DNA of 64,000 nucleotides from DASUAS01 sp963720765 (GCA_963720765.1 CAVRGS010000003.1:248001-312000), one strand, 5' to 3'; shown: positions 51,779 through 61,319, counted from the first letter of the stretch. Notes: generated from the sequence alone by a model not told the origin. Numbers and translations are program-made.

Positions 51779-52144
51779 ATGACCGCACTGGCTGTGAACC
51801 CTGACGACACCACTCCGGCGACGCCGCGGGTCGCACTGACATCAGTGCCGGCGCTGGCCGCAACTCCCGCCCTGGTGGCGCCCGAGATCGTCGCCGCCGA
51901 ACGCCGGTGGTGGCGCGGGTTCGGGCTCGGCATCGCCATCGGGATCCCGGTGTGCGCCCTGCTCTGGATGGGCATCGTCGGCCTCGCGTTGATGATGGCC
52001 GGCCCGGGATGGCCGGTGTGGCCCGCGCTCGGCATGGCCGCGGTCGTGGGCGTGTTCGCGGGTGCGTTCCTCGGCGGCTGGGCCGGCGTCACCGCGTGCG
52101 CCGAGCAGCTGGACGACGCCGAGCTGCACACGCCGCGGAGATGA
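51779..52144 (+). CDS. hypothetical membrane protein
   Basis: 121 residues; two hydrophobic segments (FGLGIAIGIPVCALLWMGIV and LGMAAVVGVFAGAFLGGWAGV) after an Ala/Thr-rich N-terminus. No recognised family. GAGGAG lies 8 bases before the ATG; an upstream GTG at 51725 is possible. Divergent from the Mo-enzyme gene. Confidence 0.6.
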   Translation: MTALAVNPDDTTPATPRVALTSVPALAATPALVAPEIVAAERRWWRGFGLGIAIGIPVCALLWMGIVGLALMMAGPGWPVWPALGMAAVVGVFAGAFLGGWAGVTACAEQLDDAELHTPRR

Positions 52145-52153
52145 CCACGTCAC

Positions 52154-52195
52154 GGCGCCCCTGCACCGTCAGAGGGACGCGGTAGGGGCGCCGAA
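52154..52195. terminator. bidirectional hairpin, copy B of a dispersed 42-nt element
   Basis: GGCGCCCCT (52154-52162) pairs with AGGGGCGCC (52184-52192), with ACCG...CGGT able to extend inside the loop. It lies between convergent genes and matches copy A (11298-11339) at 35 of 42 bases with no gap. Confidence 0.65.
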
Positions 52196-52203
52196 ACGAC
52201 CGG

Positions 52204-53397
52204 CTACGCGCCGTACTTGGCGAGGCGGCCGGCGTTGGCGAGCATGAACGCCATCAGGTCCTTGGTCGGGCGCAGGCCGAGCGCGCCCTGACGGCACCAC
52301 CTCTCGCCGTACTGCTCCACCTCGTCGCGACCACAGCGCTCGCTCCACAGCAGGGTGGGCACCGGGTGCCAGGAGTGCGCGGCCATCTGGGACGGTGTGG
52401 AGTGGTCGCCGCTCACCGCGATCACGTCGGGCGACAGCGCTCGCAGCTCGGGCACGGCCGCGTCGAGCTGCTCGACCGCCGTGATCTTGCGAGCGCGGTC
52501 GCCGTCTTCGCCGGCGGAGTCGGTGTACTTGTGGTGCAGGAAGAAGTAGTCGTAGTCGTTCCAGTGCTGGCGCATGATCTCGATCTGCTCGACGAGATCC
52601 GCCGGCCGTCCGAGCACGTCCATGCCGAGCAGCCGGGCGATGCCGCGATACATCGGGTAGATGGCGACGGCGGCCGCGCGCAGGCCGAAGCGCTCGGCGA
52701 ACCCGGGCAGCTCGCGGTGGGTGTCGAAGCCTCGGAACAGGACGACGTTGGCCTTCGGCTCGTCGGCGAGCACCCGGCGGATCTGGGCGTCGACCTCGGC
52801 GAGGAGATCGGCGGTGCGCTTGGCTTCAGGATCGACGGGTTCGGCCGCGAGCGGAGCGACCCCCGTCTGCTGCGGGTCGGTGTCGGTCACCCGAGGGTCG
52901 AGGCCGGGACCTCGCAGGACGACCAGCACCCGGTGCTCGCGCTCGTGACGGAAGAACACTTCGATGCCGGGCACCGACACCCCCGCCTGGAGCTTGTCGA
53001 CCACGACGCGTGCGTCGGGGTCGGGGATGCGCCCGGCGCGGCGGTCGGTGAGCGCGCCGTCGGGGCCGAGGGTGGCGAGGTTGCCGCGGGCGGCGACGTC
53101 GCCGACGCGGAGCTCGAAGTCGAGACCCGCCGCGGAGAGCGCGCCGCGCCCGAGCTCGAACTCCTCGGGGTCGTAACCGAAGAGACCGAGGTGCCCGGGA
53201 CCCGAGCCGGGCGTGATGCCCGGACCGACCGGCTCGAACATCCCCGCGGTGCCTTCGCGCACGAGCTGGTCGAGGTGAGGCGTGGTCGCTTCCTCGAGCT
53301 CGGTCCCGTGGTCGGCATCGGCGTATCCGCCCAGACCGTCCATCACGACGAGGAGGATCTTGGTGTCGGCGGACTGGATCAGCGGCGTGAAGTCCAT
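52204..53397 (-). CDS. apgM: 2,3-bisphosphoglycerate-independent phosphoglycerate mutase, archaeal type
   Basis: 397 residues of the alkaline-phosphatase superfamily. Metal motifs: LLVVMDGLGGYAD near the start, ARGNLATLG, FLHHKYTDSAGEDGD, and SGDHSTPSQMAAHSWHPVP. It interconverts 3- and 2-phosphoglycerate. TAGCGT is 8 bases before the ATG. Confidence 0.9.
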   Translation of the reverse strand: MDFTPLIQSADTKILLVVMDGLGGYADADHGTELEEATTPHLDQLVREGTAGMFEPVGPGITPGSGPGHLGLFGYDPEEFELGRGALSAAGLDFELRVGDVAARGNLATLGPDGALTDRRAGRIPDPDARVVVDKLQAGVSVPGIEVFFRHEREHRVLVVLRGPGLDPRVTDTDPQQTGVAPLAAEPVDPEAKRTADLLAEVDAQIRRVLADEPKANVVLFRGFDTHRELPGFAERFGLRAAAVAIYPMYRGIARLLGMDVLGRPADLVEQIEIMRQHWNDYDYFFLHHKYTDSAGEDGDRARKITAVEQLDAAVPELRALSPDVIAVSGDHSTPSQMAAHSWHPVPTLLWSERCGRDEVEQYGERWCRQGALGLRPTKDLMAFMLANAGRLAKYGA

Positions 53398-53405
53398 GAC
53401 CCAAA

Positions 53406-53411
53406 ACGCTA
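53406..53411 (-). promoter_or_regulatory. candidate -10 (TAGCGT) for apgM
   Basis: TAGCGT on the minus strand, 8 bases before the ATG at 53397; it overlaps the stop codon region of the GGDEF-EAL gene. Confidence 0.4.
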
Positions 53412-56321
53412 CTTGGCGTCCACCCCTGCGCCTCGGGCCGTGCGTCGGCGGAGGCCGGTGATGAGCGGCGCGAACGAGCTCGCCGGGATGGGCGGGCTCC
53501 ACAGGAAGCCCTGCCCCACGGTGCAGCCGAGCTCGTCGAGCGCGATCCACTGCTCGACGGTCTCGACGCCTTCGGCGACGATGGTCAGGCCGAGGCTGTT
53601 GCCGAGCGTGATGATGGCTTCGGTGATCGAGCGGTCGTGCTGGTCACCCGGCAGCCCGTCGATGAACGAACGGTCGATCTTGAGGCAGTCGACCGGCAGG
53701 TCCTTGAGGTACGCGAGCGACGAGTACCCGGTGCCGAAGTCGTCGACCGCGAGCTTCACGCCGAGCTCGCTCAGCGCGCGCATGGAGCGCGCCGACGTCT
53801 CGATGTCGCCCATCAGCGCGCTCTCGGTGATCTCGAGCGACAACATCGACGGATCGACGCCGGACGAGCGGATGGCGTCGCGCACCATCTCGAGGCTGGT
53901 CGGCAGGCGGAGCTGGAGCGCCGAGAGGTTCACTGCGAGGAGTGGCCAGTCGAGGTCGTCGTGGAGACGGGTGAGCGCGCGCAGCTCGGCGAGCGCGTGC
54001 TCGAGCGCCCACGTGCCGATGGGCACGATCATCCCGGTCTCCTCCGCGATCGGGATGAAGTCGGACGGGAGCACGACGCCGTGACCGGCGCGGTGCCAGC
54101 GCAGCAAGGCCTCGGCCCCGACCACGCGCCCGTCGGCCAGGCGCACGATGGGCTGGTAGAGCAGCTCGAGCTCGTCGCGGTCGATCGCCTGGCGCAGCGC
54201 GGTCTCGAGGTCGAGACGGGCGGAGACCTGTTGCTGCAACTCGTGGCTGAACAGCTCGATGCGGGCGCGCCCGAGGTCCTTGGCGCGGTACATGGCGGCG
54301 TCCGCGTCGCGAAGGAGCTGCTCGGCCGACGCTTCGGCGCCCCCGATCGCGATGCCGACACTGGTCGTGGCGTAGAGCTCACGACCGGACAGCGCAACCG
54401 GCTCGTGCAGCACCTCGACGATGCGTTCGGCGAACTCGACCGCCTCGGTGACGTCGGCGATGTCTTCCCGCACGATGACGAACTCGTCGCCGCCGAAGCG
54501 CGCCACGGTGTCGGACGCGCGGATCGAGCGGGTGAGCCGGCCCGCGACCTCCACGAGCAGCTGGTCGCCGACCACGTGACCGAGGCCGTCGTTGACGAGC
54601 TTGAACCGGTCGAGGTCGAGGAACAGCACCGCGACGTGGCTCCCGGTGCGTTCGGCGCGGGCGAGCGAGAGCGCGAGACGGTCGACGAGCAGCAGCCGGT
54701 TGGGGAGGCGTGTGAGGTCGTCGTGGAGCGCCTGGTGCGCGAGGGCTTCCTCGGCACGCTTGCGATCGGTGATGTCGCGCACCTGCACGAAGTAGTAGCT
54801 CGGCTCGCCCTCGGAATTGCGCACGAGGGTCATGTCGATGAGCACGGACACGATGCTGCCGTCGTGGCGCACCATGCGGTGCTCGCGCTTGTAGAACGCG
54901 AGGTCGCCGCTGAGCAGACGTTCGATGCCGAGGCGAGCTCCGTCGCTCTCGGTGGGGTGGAGGAATTCGAGCGGGCGCCGACCGATGAGCCGGTCAGGCG
55001 TGTGCCCGAGCAGCTCGGCCAGTGCCGGATTCACCGACGTGAACGTCTGCGCCAGGTCGAGCACCCCGAGACCGAACGCGGAGCGCTCGAAGCCTTGGCG
55101 GTAGCGCTCCTCCGCCGCGATGCGCTCGTCCTCGGCGTTGCGACGGTCGCTGATGTCACGCATGTTGGCGACCCAGCCGCCGACGGCGGGGACGTCGTGC
55201 AGGTCCGTGAAGACCTCCTCGATCCAGCAGTACGAGCCGTCGGCGCGGCGGAGGCGCCACTCGACGGTCGCAGCCCCGGCCCGTCGCACCGTCTCGTCGA
55301 CCGCGTCTCGATGGCGCTCGAGGTCGTCGGGATGCACCAGGTCGCGGCTCGCGGTACCGATGAGGTCTTCCGGCGCGTAGCCGAATCGCGCGGCGGCCGG
55401 GCTCGCATAGGTGATGATGCCGTCCTCGTCGATCACGATCGCCACGTCGGAGGAGCGCTGGACGAGCGATCGGAAGCGCTCCTCCGATCGCGCGAGCGCG
55501 TCGCGCGTCTCGATGAGCTCGGTGACGTCGCCTGCGACCTTCGAGACGCCGACGATCTCTCCCGCGGCGTCGTACAACGGGGACGCGGTCACGACGACGT
55601 GGATCAGGGACCCGTCCTTGCGTCGCCGGAGCGTGAGCAGGTTGTTGACCGGCTTCCCACTCGTCACCGCGATGCGGAGGTACTCGGCTTCGATGCGCTT
55701 GCTCTCGGGCACGAGGATGTCGTCGTGCATCCCGATCGCCTCGTCAGCTGAGTACCCGTAGACGCGCTCGGCTCCCGCGTTCCACGACTCGATGATCCCG
55801 TCGAGGTCGTGGCGGTACACCGCGTCGCTCGACGATTCGACGATCGCGGAGAGCGCGTGCATCCGCTCTTCGTCGTGCATGCGCTCGGTGATGTCACGGA
55901 ACGAGGTCACGAGCAGCTTGCCGTCGAACTCGTCCTGCACCGGCCGGACGTCGACCTCGAGCCACACGCGCGTGCCGTCGGGCCGAACGATGCCCATGAC
56001 CTTGCCGATGACCGGACGGTTCTCACGACGGGCTTGGACCGCCGGGAATTCGCGGGGTTCGAGCGCGGTGCCGTCCGCGGTGACCGGTGCCAGATCGGTC
56101 ACGGCGTGCTGCATCGCCTCGTCGAACGTCATGAGGAGCAATTCCGACTGTGGCCGCCCGAGGATCCGCGCCGCGCTCCGGTTGAGGTCGAGGATCTCGC
56201 CGTGCTCGCCCCAGACGACGAGCCCCTCGCCGAGGGTGTCGAAGACCGCGCGGGCGCCCGCGGACGACAGGCTTCCCGAATCGTTCACCCGAGGGAGATC
56301 CTCGGCTTCGAACACCTGCAT
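53409..56321 (-). CDS. multi-PAS GGDEF-EAL cyclic-di-GMP enzyme
   Basis: 970 residues: four PAS domains (~25-145, 150-270, 280-400, 405-525), a GGDEF domain and an EAL domain. The diguanylate cyclase signature is intact (RFGGDEF, GGDEF at 610-614). The phosphodiesterase residues are also intact: EAL at 737-739 (GAEALLRWH), ITESALM, DDFGTGYSSLAYL, LKIDRSFI, EGVET. It may therefore make or break c-di-GMP according to PAS signals. No membrane segment or signal peptide. Confidence 0.93.
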   Translation of the reverse strand: MQVFEAEDLPRVNDSGSLSSAGARAVFDTLGEGLVVWGEHGEILDLNRSAARILGRPQSELLLMTFDEAMQHAVTDLAPVTADGTALEPREFPAVQARRENRPVIGKVMGIVRPDGTRVWLEVDVRPVQDEFDGKLLVTSFRDITERMHDEERMHALSAIVESSSDAVYRHDLDGIIESWNAGAERVYGYSADEAIGMHDDILVPESKRIEAEYLRIAVTSGKPVNNLLTLRRRKDGSLIHVVVTASPLYDAAGEIVGVSKVAGDVTELIETRDALARSEERFRSLVQRSSDVAIVIDEDGIITYASPAAARFGYAPEDLIGTASRDLVHPDDLERHRDAVDETVRRAGAATVEWRLRRADGSYCWIEEVFTDLHDVPAVGGWVANMRDISDRRNAEDERIAAEERYRQGFERSAFGLGVLDLAQTFTSVNPALAELLGHTPDRLIGRRPLEFLHPTESDGARLGIERLLSGDLAFYKREHRMVRHDGSIVSVLIDMTLVRNSEGEPSYYFVQVRDITDRKRAEEALAHQALHDDLTRLPNRLLLVDRLALSLARAERTGSHVAVLFLDLDRFKLVNDGLGHVVGDQLLVEVAGRLTRSIRASDTVARFGGDEFVIVREDIADVTEAVEFAERIVEVLHEPVALSGRELYATTSVGIAIGGAEASAEQLLRDADAAMYRAKDLGRARIELFSHELQQQVSARLDLETALRQAIDRDELELLYQPIVRLADGRVVGAEALLRWHRAGHGVVLPSDFIPIAEETGMIVPIGTWALEHALAELRALTRLHDDLDWPLLAVNLSALQLRLPTSLEMVRDAIRSSGVDPSMLSLEITESALMGDIETSARSMRALSELGVKLAVDDFGTGYSSLAYLKDLPVDCLKIDRSFIDGLPGDQHDRSITEAIITLGNSLGLTIVAEGVETVEQWIALDELGCTVGQGFLWSPPIPASSFAPLITGLRRRTARGAGVDAK

Positions 56322-56432
56322 GGCCCCGTCCCCAAACTCGCGCGCCCTCTGGTATCGGCGGGACAGGGCACGGGCTTGACCGGCTGCCGACCGGGGGCCG
56401 CGGTGCCGATGCAGGCGACTGACAGGGAACCG

Positions 56433-57143
56433 TCAGTGGATGGCGAACACCACGGTCGCCCGCACCGAGATGGTCTGGCTGCCGGGCACCACCGGCGTGC
56501 TGGCGGCCTTCGCGGCGGCGTCGGCGGCGTAGGCGAGGGGCATGTTGCTGGTGGCCTCTCGGATCGAACGCACCTCGCCGACCTCCACATCGGCTCCGCT
56601 CGCCAATTGCTCGGCGTGCGCTCGGGCGCGCTTGGTCGCCTTGGTGCGTGCGGCCGCGAGCAGCGCGCTGTCGTCGTCGATCGAGAACGTGATCCCCTCG
56701 ACGCGGATGTCGTCGCCGGCCTGGGCGGCGGCGTCGTCGACGATCGCACCTGCCTTGGTGAGGTCGTGGATGCGCACCGAGACGGTGTTGCTCGCCTCGT
56801 ACCCCGTCACCGTGCCGTGGTCGTCGTACACCGGCTGGACGGAGAGGTCGGCGGTCTGGATGTCGTCGTCCGACACGCCGCCGTCGCGGAGCGAGTCGAT
56901 CACCTTCTGCGCGCGGTCGGCGATGCGGCTCATGACCTCGGCAGCCGACCCGGCGCGACCCGAGACCCCGAGCACCAGATCGGCGACGTCGGGAGTCCCG
57001 CGCGCCTCACCGGTGGCGGTCACGGTGACGGTGCGGCTGCGCGAGGCGGCACCGGCGGCGCTGGCGGTCGCGCCGAGCGCGACGGGCACGGCGGCGGCCG
57101 TCGCCAGCACGACGAGGAACAAGGAACGCAGACGCTTCGACAT
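56433..57143 (-). CDS. SIMPL (DUF541) domain secreted protein
   Basis: 236 residues. Signal peptide MSKRLRSLFLVVLATAAAVPVALG; then the SIMPL motifs TVTVTATGEARGTPDVADLVLGV and GYEASNTVSVRI. Periplasmic/extracytoplasmic; the family role is unclear (oxidative-stress-linked in some bacteria). GGAGGA is close before the ATG. Confidence 0.87.
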   Translation of the reverse strand: MSKRLRSLFLVVLATAAAVPVALGATASAAGAASRSRTVTVTATGEARGTPDVADLVLGVSGRAGSAAEVMSRIADRAQKVIDSLRDGGVSDDDIQTADLSVQPVYDDHGTVTGYEASNTVSVRIHDLTKAGAIVDDAAAQAGDDIRVEGITFSIDDDSALLAAARTKATKRARAHAEQLASGADVEVGEVRSIREATSNMPLAYAADAAAKAASTPVVPGSQTISVRATVVFAIH

Positions 57144-57244
57144 GGGTCCTCCGGGATCGGTTGCCCACGTTCGACGGTGTGGGCGCCGGCCCGGTTCCCG
57201 TTCGCCGTCGCCGTCGCCGTCGGTCGCGTCCGCTCGCGTCGTCC

Positions 57245-57250
57245 TACTGT
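57245..57250 (+). promoter_or_regulatory. candidate -10 (TACTGT) for the thioesterase gene
   Basis: TACTGT, 8 bases before the GTG at 57259. Confidence 0.45.
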
Positions 57251-57258
57251 GACCCGCT

Positions 57259-58053
57259 GTGACCGAGCCCACCCACGTGTTCGAGGTCGACGGCGATCTC
57301 GCGGTTCCCACCGAGCTCGCCCGGGGGCCCTGGTCTCCGCATGCACAGCACGGGGGCGCCCCGTCGGCGCTGCTCGCCGGTCAGCTCGAGCGCTTCGACC
57401 TCGGGACCGCGACCTTCCCTGCGCGCTTCACGCTCGAGCTGATGAGGCCCGTCCCACTGACTCCGCTGCGCATCGAACGGCAGACGATCCGGGCCGGGAA
57501 GAAGGTGCAACTGGTGCAGGGCTCGCTCTTCGCCGACGATGTCGAAGTGGTGCGCGCCACGCTGCTGCGACTGCGCGAGCAACCCGTGGACTTCGCCGAG
57601 GAAGCAGCGGCGGGCGAGTGCGAGCCGATGCCCCCGCCCGGTCCCGCGGCACCACTGATCGGTCGCGGCGCCTTCACCATGGGCACCGGGTTCTGGAACA
57701 CGGTCGAGGTGAGCCGGGTGGGTGGTGGCTGGGGCCAGCCCGGCCCGGCCGACATGTGGCTCCGACTCGTGGTGCCGATCGTGGCGGGTGAGGAGACGTC
57801 ACCGTTCCAACGGGTCGCCGCCGCGGGCGACTTCGGCAACGGCGTCGCCGCCGCGTTCGATCGTGGGCGGTACTCGTGCATCAATCCCGACCTCACCATC
57901 ACGCTGCACCGGCTCCCGGTGGGCGAGTGGGTGGGCCTCGACTCCGCGACCTACCCGGAGCGCAACGGGTACGGCGTCGCCGAGAGCGTGCTCCACGACG
58001 AGCGGGGCCGCATCGGCCGGGGCATCCAGACGGTGCTGGTCGAGCCGCTCTGA
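57259..58053 (+). CDS. acyl-CoA thioesterase-like protein (double hot-dog, TesB-like)
   Basis: 264 residues. HAQHGGAPSALLAGQLE in the N-terminal hot-dog domain and INPDLTITLHRLPVGEWVGLDS in the C-terminal one fit the TesB-like thioesterase superfamily. It would hydrolyse acyl-CoA esters in the cytosol. GTG start from TACTGT. Confidence 0.83.
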   Translation: MTEPTHVFEVDGDLAVPTELARGPWSPHAQHGGAPSALLAGQLERFDLGTATFPARFTLELMRPVPLTPLRIERQTIRAGKKVQLVQGSLFADDVEVVRATLLRLREQPVDFAEEAAAGECEPMPPPGPAAPLIGRGAFTMGTGFWNTVEVSRVGGGWGQPGPADMWLRLVVPIVAGEETSPFQRVAAAGDFGNGVAAAFDRGRYSCINPDLTITLHRLPVGEWVGLDSATYPERNGYGVAESVLHDERGRIGRGIQTVLVEPL

Positions 58054-58140
58054 GGCCGGCGGGCCCCGACCGGCGGGACCGCTTGACCGGCGGGCGGCCG
58101 AAGGTGCGGCCGCAGGGGGCCGAAAGGGTGGTCGGTCGGT

Positions 58141-58227
58141 CTACCGACGTCCGGAATTCGGGCGCTTGCCGTGGTTCGCCTTGTTGCGGCGGGATCGCAG
58201 CTTGCGCTTGGCGGTCTTCTTGCTCAT
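58141..58227 (-). CDS. bL37-like ribosomal protein (28 residues)
   Basis: Very short, very basic: starts MSKKTAKRKLRSRRN and ends KANHGKRPNSGRR. The K-A-N-H-G-K-R-P-N block is what I recall from bL37, a small extra protein of the mycobacterial large subunit. GGAGGA lies 5 bases before the ATG, a strong ribosome site for this genome. It is easily missed because of its length. The similarity is from memory and the gene has no ribosomal neighbours, so moderate confidence. Confidence 0.7.
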   Translation of the reverse strand: MSKKTAKRKLRSRRNKANHGKRPNSGRR

Positions 58228-58348
58228 GACATCCTCCGTGAGAGCCGATGAGCGTAGTTGATCGGCGCCCGGAGGCCCTGAGCGGCTGAGTACCATCGTC
58301 CGGGCGGCCGGGCAGGTCGGGAACCGTTCGAGCTTCTGCGAGGGATCG

Positions 58349-61291
58349 ATGGCACGCGTCCGCCGGATCACTGTGGTGAGCGCACTGGCGCTGTGCCTCG
58401 TGGCCACGTTCGCCGCGGGAGCGCATGCTGGCGGCTCCGACGGATCGTCGTCGACCGGGACCGTCGAGCGGGTCGACGAACCGATCGCCGGCCAGTACAT
58501 CGTCACGCTCCACACCTCGGATCCGGGCGTGGTCGACGGCTACGCGACCGAGCTCGCGCGCGGTCACCACGGACGCGTGCTCGATGTGTATCCCGAGTCG
58601 CTGCACGGCTTCGCGGTGGAGATGAGCGACGCCGACGCGCAGCAGCTCGCTTCAGACCCCGCGGTGGCCGCCGTCGAGGAGAACGCGGTCGTGAGCATCG
58701 CGACCACACAGACGCCGGCGCCGTCGTGGGGCCTCGACCGCGTCGACCAGACGGACCTGCCGCTCGACGACCAGTACTCGTACGGGTCCGACGGCACCGG
58801 TGTCCACGCGTACGTGCTCGACACCGGCGTGCGCACGACGCACGCCGACTTCGGCGGACGCGCCAGCGTCGGCGACGACGAGATCGGTGGATCTGCGTGC
58901 GTCCCGTCGCCGACGTCGGAGTCGGGCCACGCCACGCACGTTGCCGGCACCATCGGCGGCGCGACCTACGGCGTCGCCAAGAGCGTGACCCTCGTGTCGG
59001 TGCGGGTCCTCAACTGCTCGGGCAGCGGCTCGGCCGCCCAGGTGATCGGCGGCATCGAGTGGGTCACCGCCAACGCGATCAAGCCGGCGGTGGCGAACAT
59101 GAGCCTCGGCACGAAGTCGATCGTGTCGAGCATCGACGACGCGGTGGCGTCGTCGATCGCGTCTGGCATCACCTACGTGCTGGCCGGCGGGAACAGCAAC
59201 ACCGACGCCTGCGCCACGAGCCCGGCCGGGGTGCCGGAGGGGATCACGGTGGGCGCGACCACGAAGACGGACAGCCGGGCGGCGTACTCCAACTTCGGCG
59301 CGTGCATCGACGTCTTCGCGCCCGGCGGCGACAACACGTCGTCGGGTGGCATCACGTCGGACTGGAACACGAGCGACACCGCGACCGGCGTGATCAGCGG
59401 CACGTCGATGGCCACGCCCCACGTCGCCGGAGCGGTGGCGCGCTACCTGGCCTCGACTCCGTGCGCGGCGCCGAGCGACGTGGTCGCTGCGATCACGAGC
59501 CACGCCAGCGGCGGGAAGGTGACCAGCCTCGGAACTGGATCGCCGAACCTGCTGTTGAACACCGGTTTTCTCGCGCCCAACGCAGCACCGGTTCCCCCGT
59601 GCGCGGGTCCTGACCTCACTCTCACGGCGGGCTACAACAGCGCACACTTGTCGTGGACGATTCCGTCCGACGGTGGTTCCCCCATCACCGGGTACGCGAT
59701 CTACCGGTCGACGTCTCCCGGCGGTGAAGGCGCTGTTCCCCTGACGACCGTGTCGGGCGTGAACACGACCACCTACGACGACAACTCCGCGTCGTCGGGC
59801 AGCACGTACTACTACCAGGTCGCGGCGGTGAACCTGGGGGGTGAGACGCGCTCCGCGGAGCAGGCGGTGACACCCCTGGCTCCCACTGCGCCGGCCGCGA
59901 CCGTGCTCACAGCAACCGCCGGCAACGGGCACGTGCAGCTCGCATGGCCGCCGCCCGACAACGGCGGCTCCCCGCTCACCGGCTTCACGGTGACGCGGGG
60001 CACCACGGCGGGCGGCGAGAGCACGCTCACCACGCTGGGCGCGACCGCAACGTCGTTCGACGACACGAGCGTCACCAACGGCACGACCTACTTCTACACG
60101 GTCGCCGCGCAGAACGGCGTCGGCACCACGCCGTCGAACGAGGCGAGCGCGATGCCGCTCACCTCGCAGGGCGCGTACTTCCCGCTCACGCCGTCGCGGC
60201 TCATGGACTCGCGCACCGGCAACGGCACGACCGGCGCGCCGTTCACCGGAGGTTCGCCGCGGTCGTTGCAGGTGACCGGACGCGGAGGTGTCCCCGGTTC
60301 CGGCGTGTCGGCGGTGGTGATGAACGTGACCGTCACCAACCCGAGCGTCGCCAGCCACGTGACGGTGTGGCCGAGTGGCACGATCCCCAACGCGTCCAAC
60401 CTCAACTTCGTCGCCGGCCAGACCAAGCCCAACCTGGTCACAGTCGGTGTGAGCAACAGCGGCAAGGTCAACGTCCGACTCGACGCCGGGTCGGCCGACC
60501 TCATCGCCGACGTCGTGGGCTACTACGGCGACGGCACCAGCGGCGGCGCGAGTGGCGCCCGCTACGCACCGCGGTCGCCGTACCGCATCGTCGACTCGCG
60601 CTACGGCACCGGCGGCTTCGGGTCGCCGTGGGCGGCCGGAGTGACGCGCGACCTCACCCTCACCGGCGTGCCCGACGACGCCACCGCGGTCGTGCTCAAC
60701 GTCACCGCCACCAACCCGACCGCGGCGGCGTTCGCCACGCTCTGGCCGTCGGGGGTGACCCGGCCCAACCCGGCGTCGAACCTCAACGTGGTGCCCGGCC
60801 AGACCACACCCAACCTGGTGATCGTCGGCATCGGGGCCAACCACAAGGTGAGCCTCTACAACGACGCCGGCACCACCGACTTCGTCGTCGACGTGGCCGG
60901 TTGGTACGGCGGCACCACCGCGAACAAGCTCTTCACGCCCGCCGCTTCGCCCACTCGCCTGCTCGACTCGCGGTTCGCGAACGCGTACTCGACACCGTGG
61001 AGCGCCAACCAGACACGCGACCTCACGATCGCCGGCAACGGTCCGGTTCCGGGCGACGCCACCGCGGTCGTCATGAACGTGACCGTCACCAACCCGACCG
61101 TCGCCGGCTTCGCCACCATGTTCCCCTCCGGTGGTTCTCGCCCCGATCCCGCCTCGAACCTCAACTTCGTGCCCGGCGAGACCGTGCCGAACCTCGTGAT
61201 GGTGAAGATCGGCGCGAACACCAAGGTGAGCTTCTACAACTCCGCCGGCAGCACGGACATGATCGCCGACGTCGTCGGCTGGTTCCGTTAG
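58349..61291 (+). CDS. secreted subtilisin-like serine protease with FN3 and C-terminal repeats
   Basis: 980 residues. Signal peptide (1-27), inhibitor I9-type propeptide (~45-117), S8 catalytic domain with Asp158 (LDTGVRTTHADF), His194 (GHATHVAGT), Asn282 (AGGN) and Ser353 (GTSMATPHVAG). Two fibronectin type III domains follow (~420-510, 515-605). The last ~375 residues are three repeats of ~125 residues, each with an L-D-S-R-like start, VMNVTVTNP, WPSG, SNLN, PNLV and an end DVVGWY or similar. No sortase motif or C-terminal anchor is visible. GAGGG lies 5 bases before the ATG. Confidence 0.93.
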   Translation: MARVRRITVVSALALCLVATFAAGAHAGGSDGSSSTGTVERVDEPIAGQYIVTLHTSDPGVVDGYATELARGHHGRVLDVYPESLHGFAVEMSDADAQQLASDPAVAAVEENAVVSIATTQTPAPSWGLDRVDQTDLPLDDQYSYGSDGTGVHAYVLDTGVRTTHADFGGRASVGDDEIGGSACVPSPTSESGHATHVAGTIGGATYGVAKSVTLVSVRVLNCSGSGSAAQVIGGIEWVTANAIKPAVANMSLGTKSIVSSIDDAVASSIASGITYVLAGGNSNTDACATSPAGVPEGITVGATTKTDSRAAYSNFGACIDVFAPGGDNTSSGGITSDWNTSDTATGVISGTSMATPHVAGAVARYLASTPCAAPSDVVAAITSHASGGKVTSLGTGSPNLLLNTGFLAPNAAPVPPCAGPDLTLTAGYNSAHLSWTIPSDGGSPITGYAIYRSTSPGGEGAVPLTTVSGVNTTTYDDNSASSGSTYYYQVAAVNLGGETRSAEQAVTPLAPTAPAATVLTATAGNGHVQLAWPPPDNGGSPLTGFTVTRGTTAGGESTLTTLGATATSFDDTSVTNGTTYFYTVAAQNGVGTTPSNEASAMPLTSQGAYFPLTPSRLMDSRTGNGTTGAPFTGGSPRSLQVTGRGGVPGSGVSAVVMNVTVTNPSVASHVTVWPSGTIPNASNLNFVAGQTKPNLVTVGVSNSGKVNVRLDAGSADLIADVVGYYGDGTSGGASGARYAPRSPYRIVDSRYGTGGFGSPWAAGVTRDLTLTGVPDDATAVVLNVTATNPTAAAFATLWPSGVTRPNPASNLNVVPGQTTPNLVIVGIGANHKVSLYNDAGTTDFVVDVAGWYGGTTANKLFTPAASPTRLLDSRFANAYSTPWSANQTRDLTIAGNGPVPGDATAVVMNVTVTNPTVAGFATMFPSGGSRPDPASNLNFVPGETVPNLVMVKIGANTKVSFYNSAGSTDMIADVVGWFR

Positions 61292-61319
61292 CGCCGCGCT
61301 GGCCCCGAGGGCGGAGGAG

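Noticed and set aside
53637..55751. Plus-strand open frame of ~704 codons opposite the GGDEF-EAL gene
   Set aside because: Composition is that of an antisense shadow; the minus strand carries intact domains.
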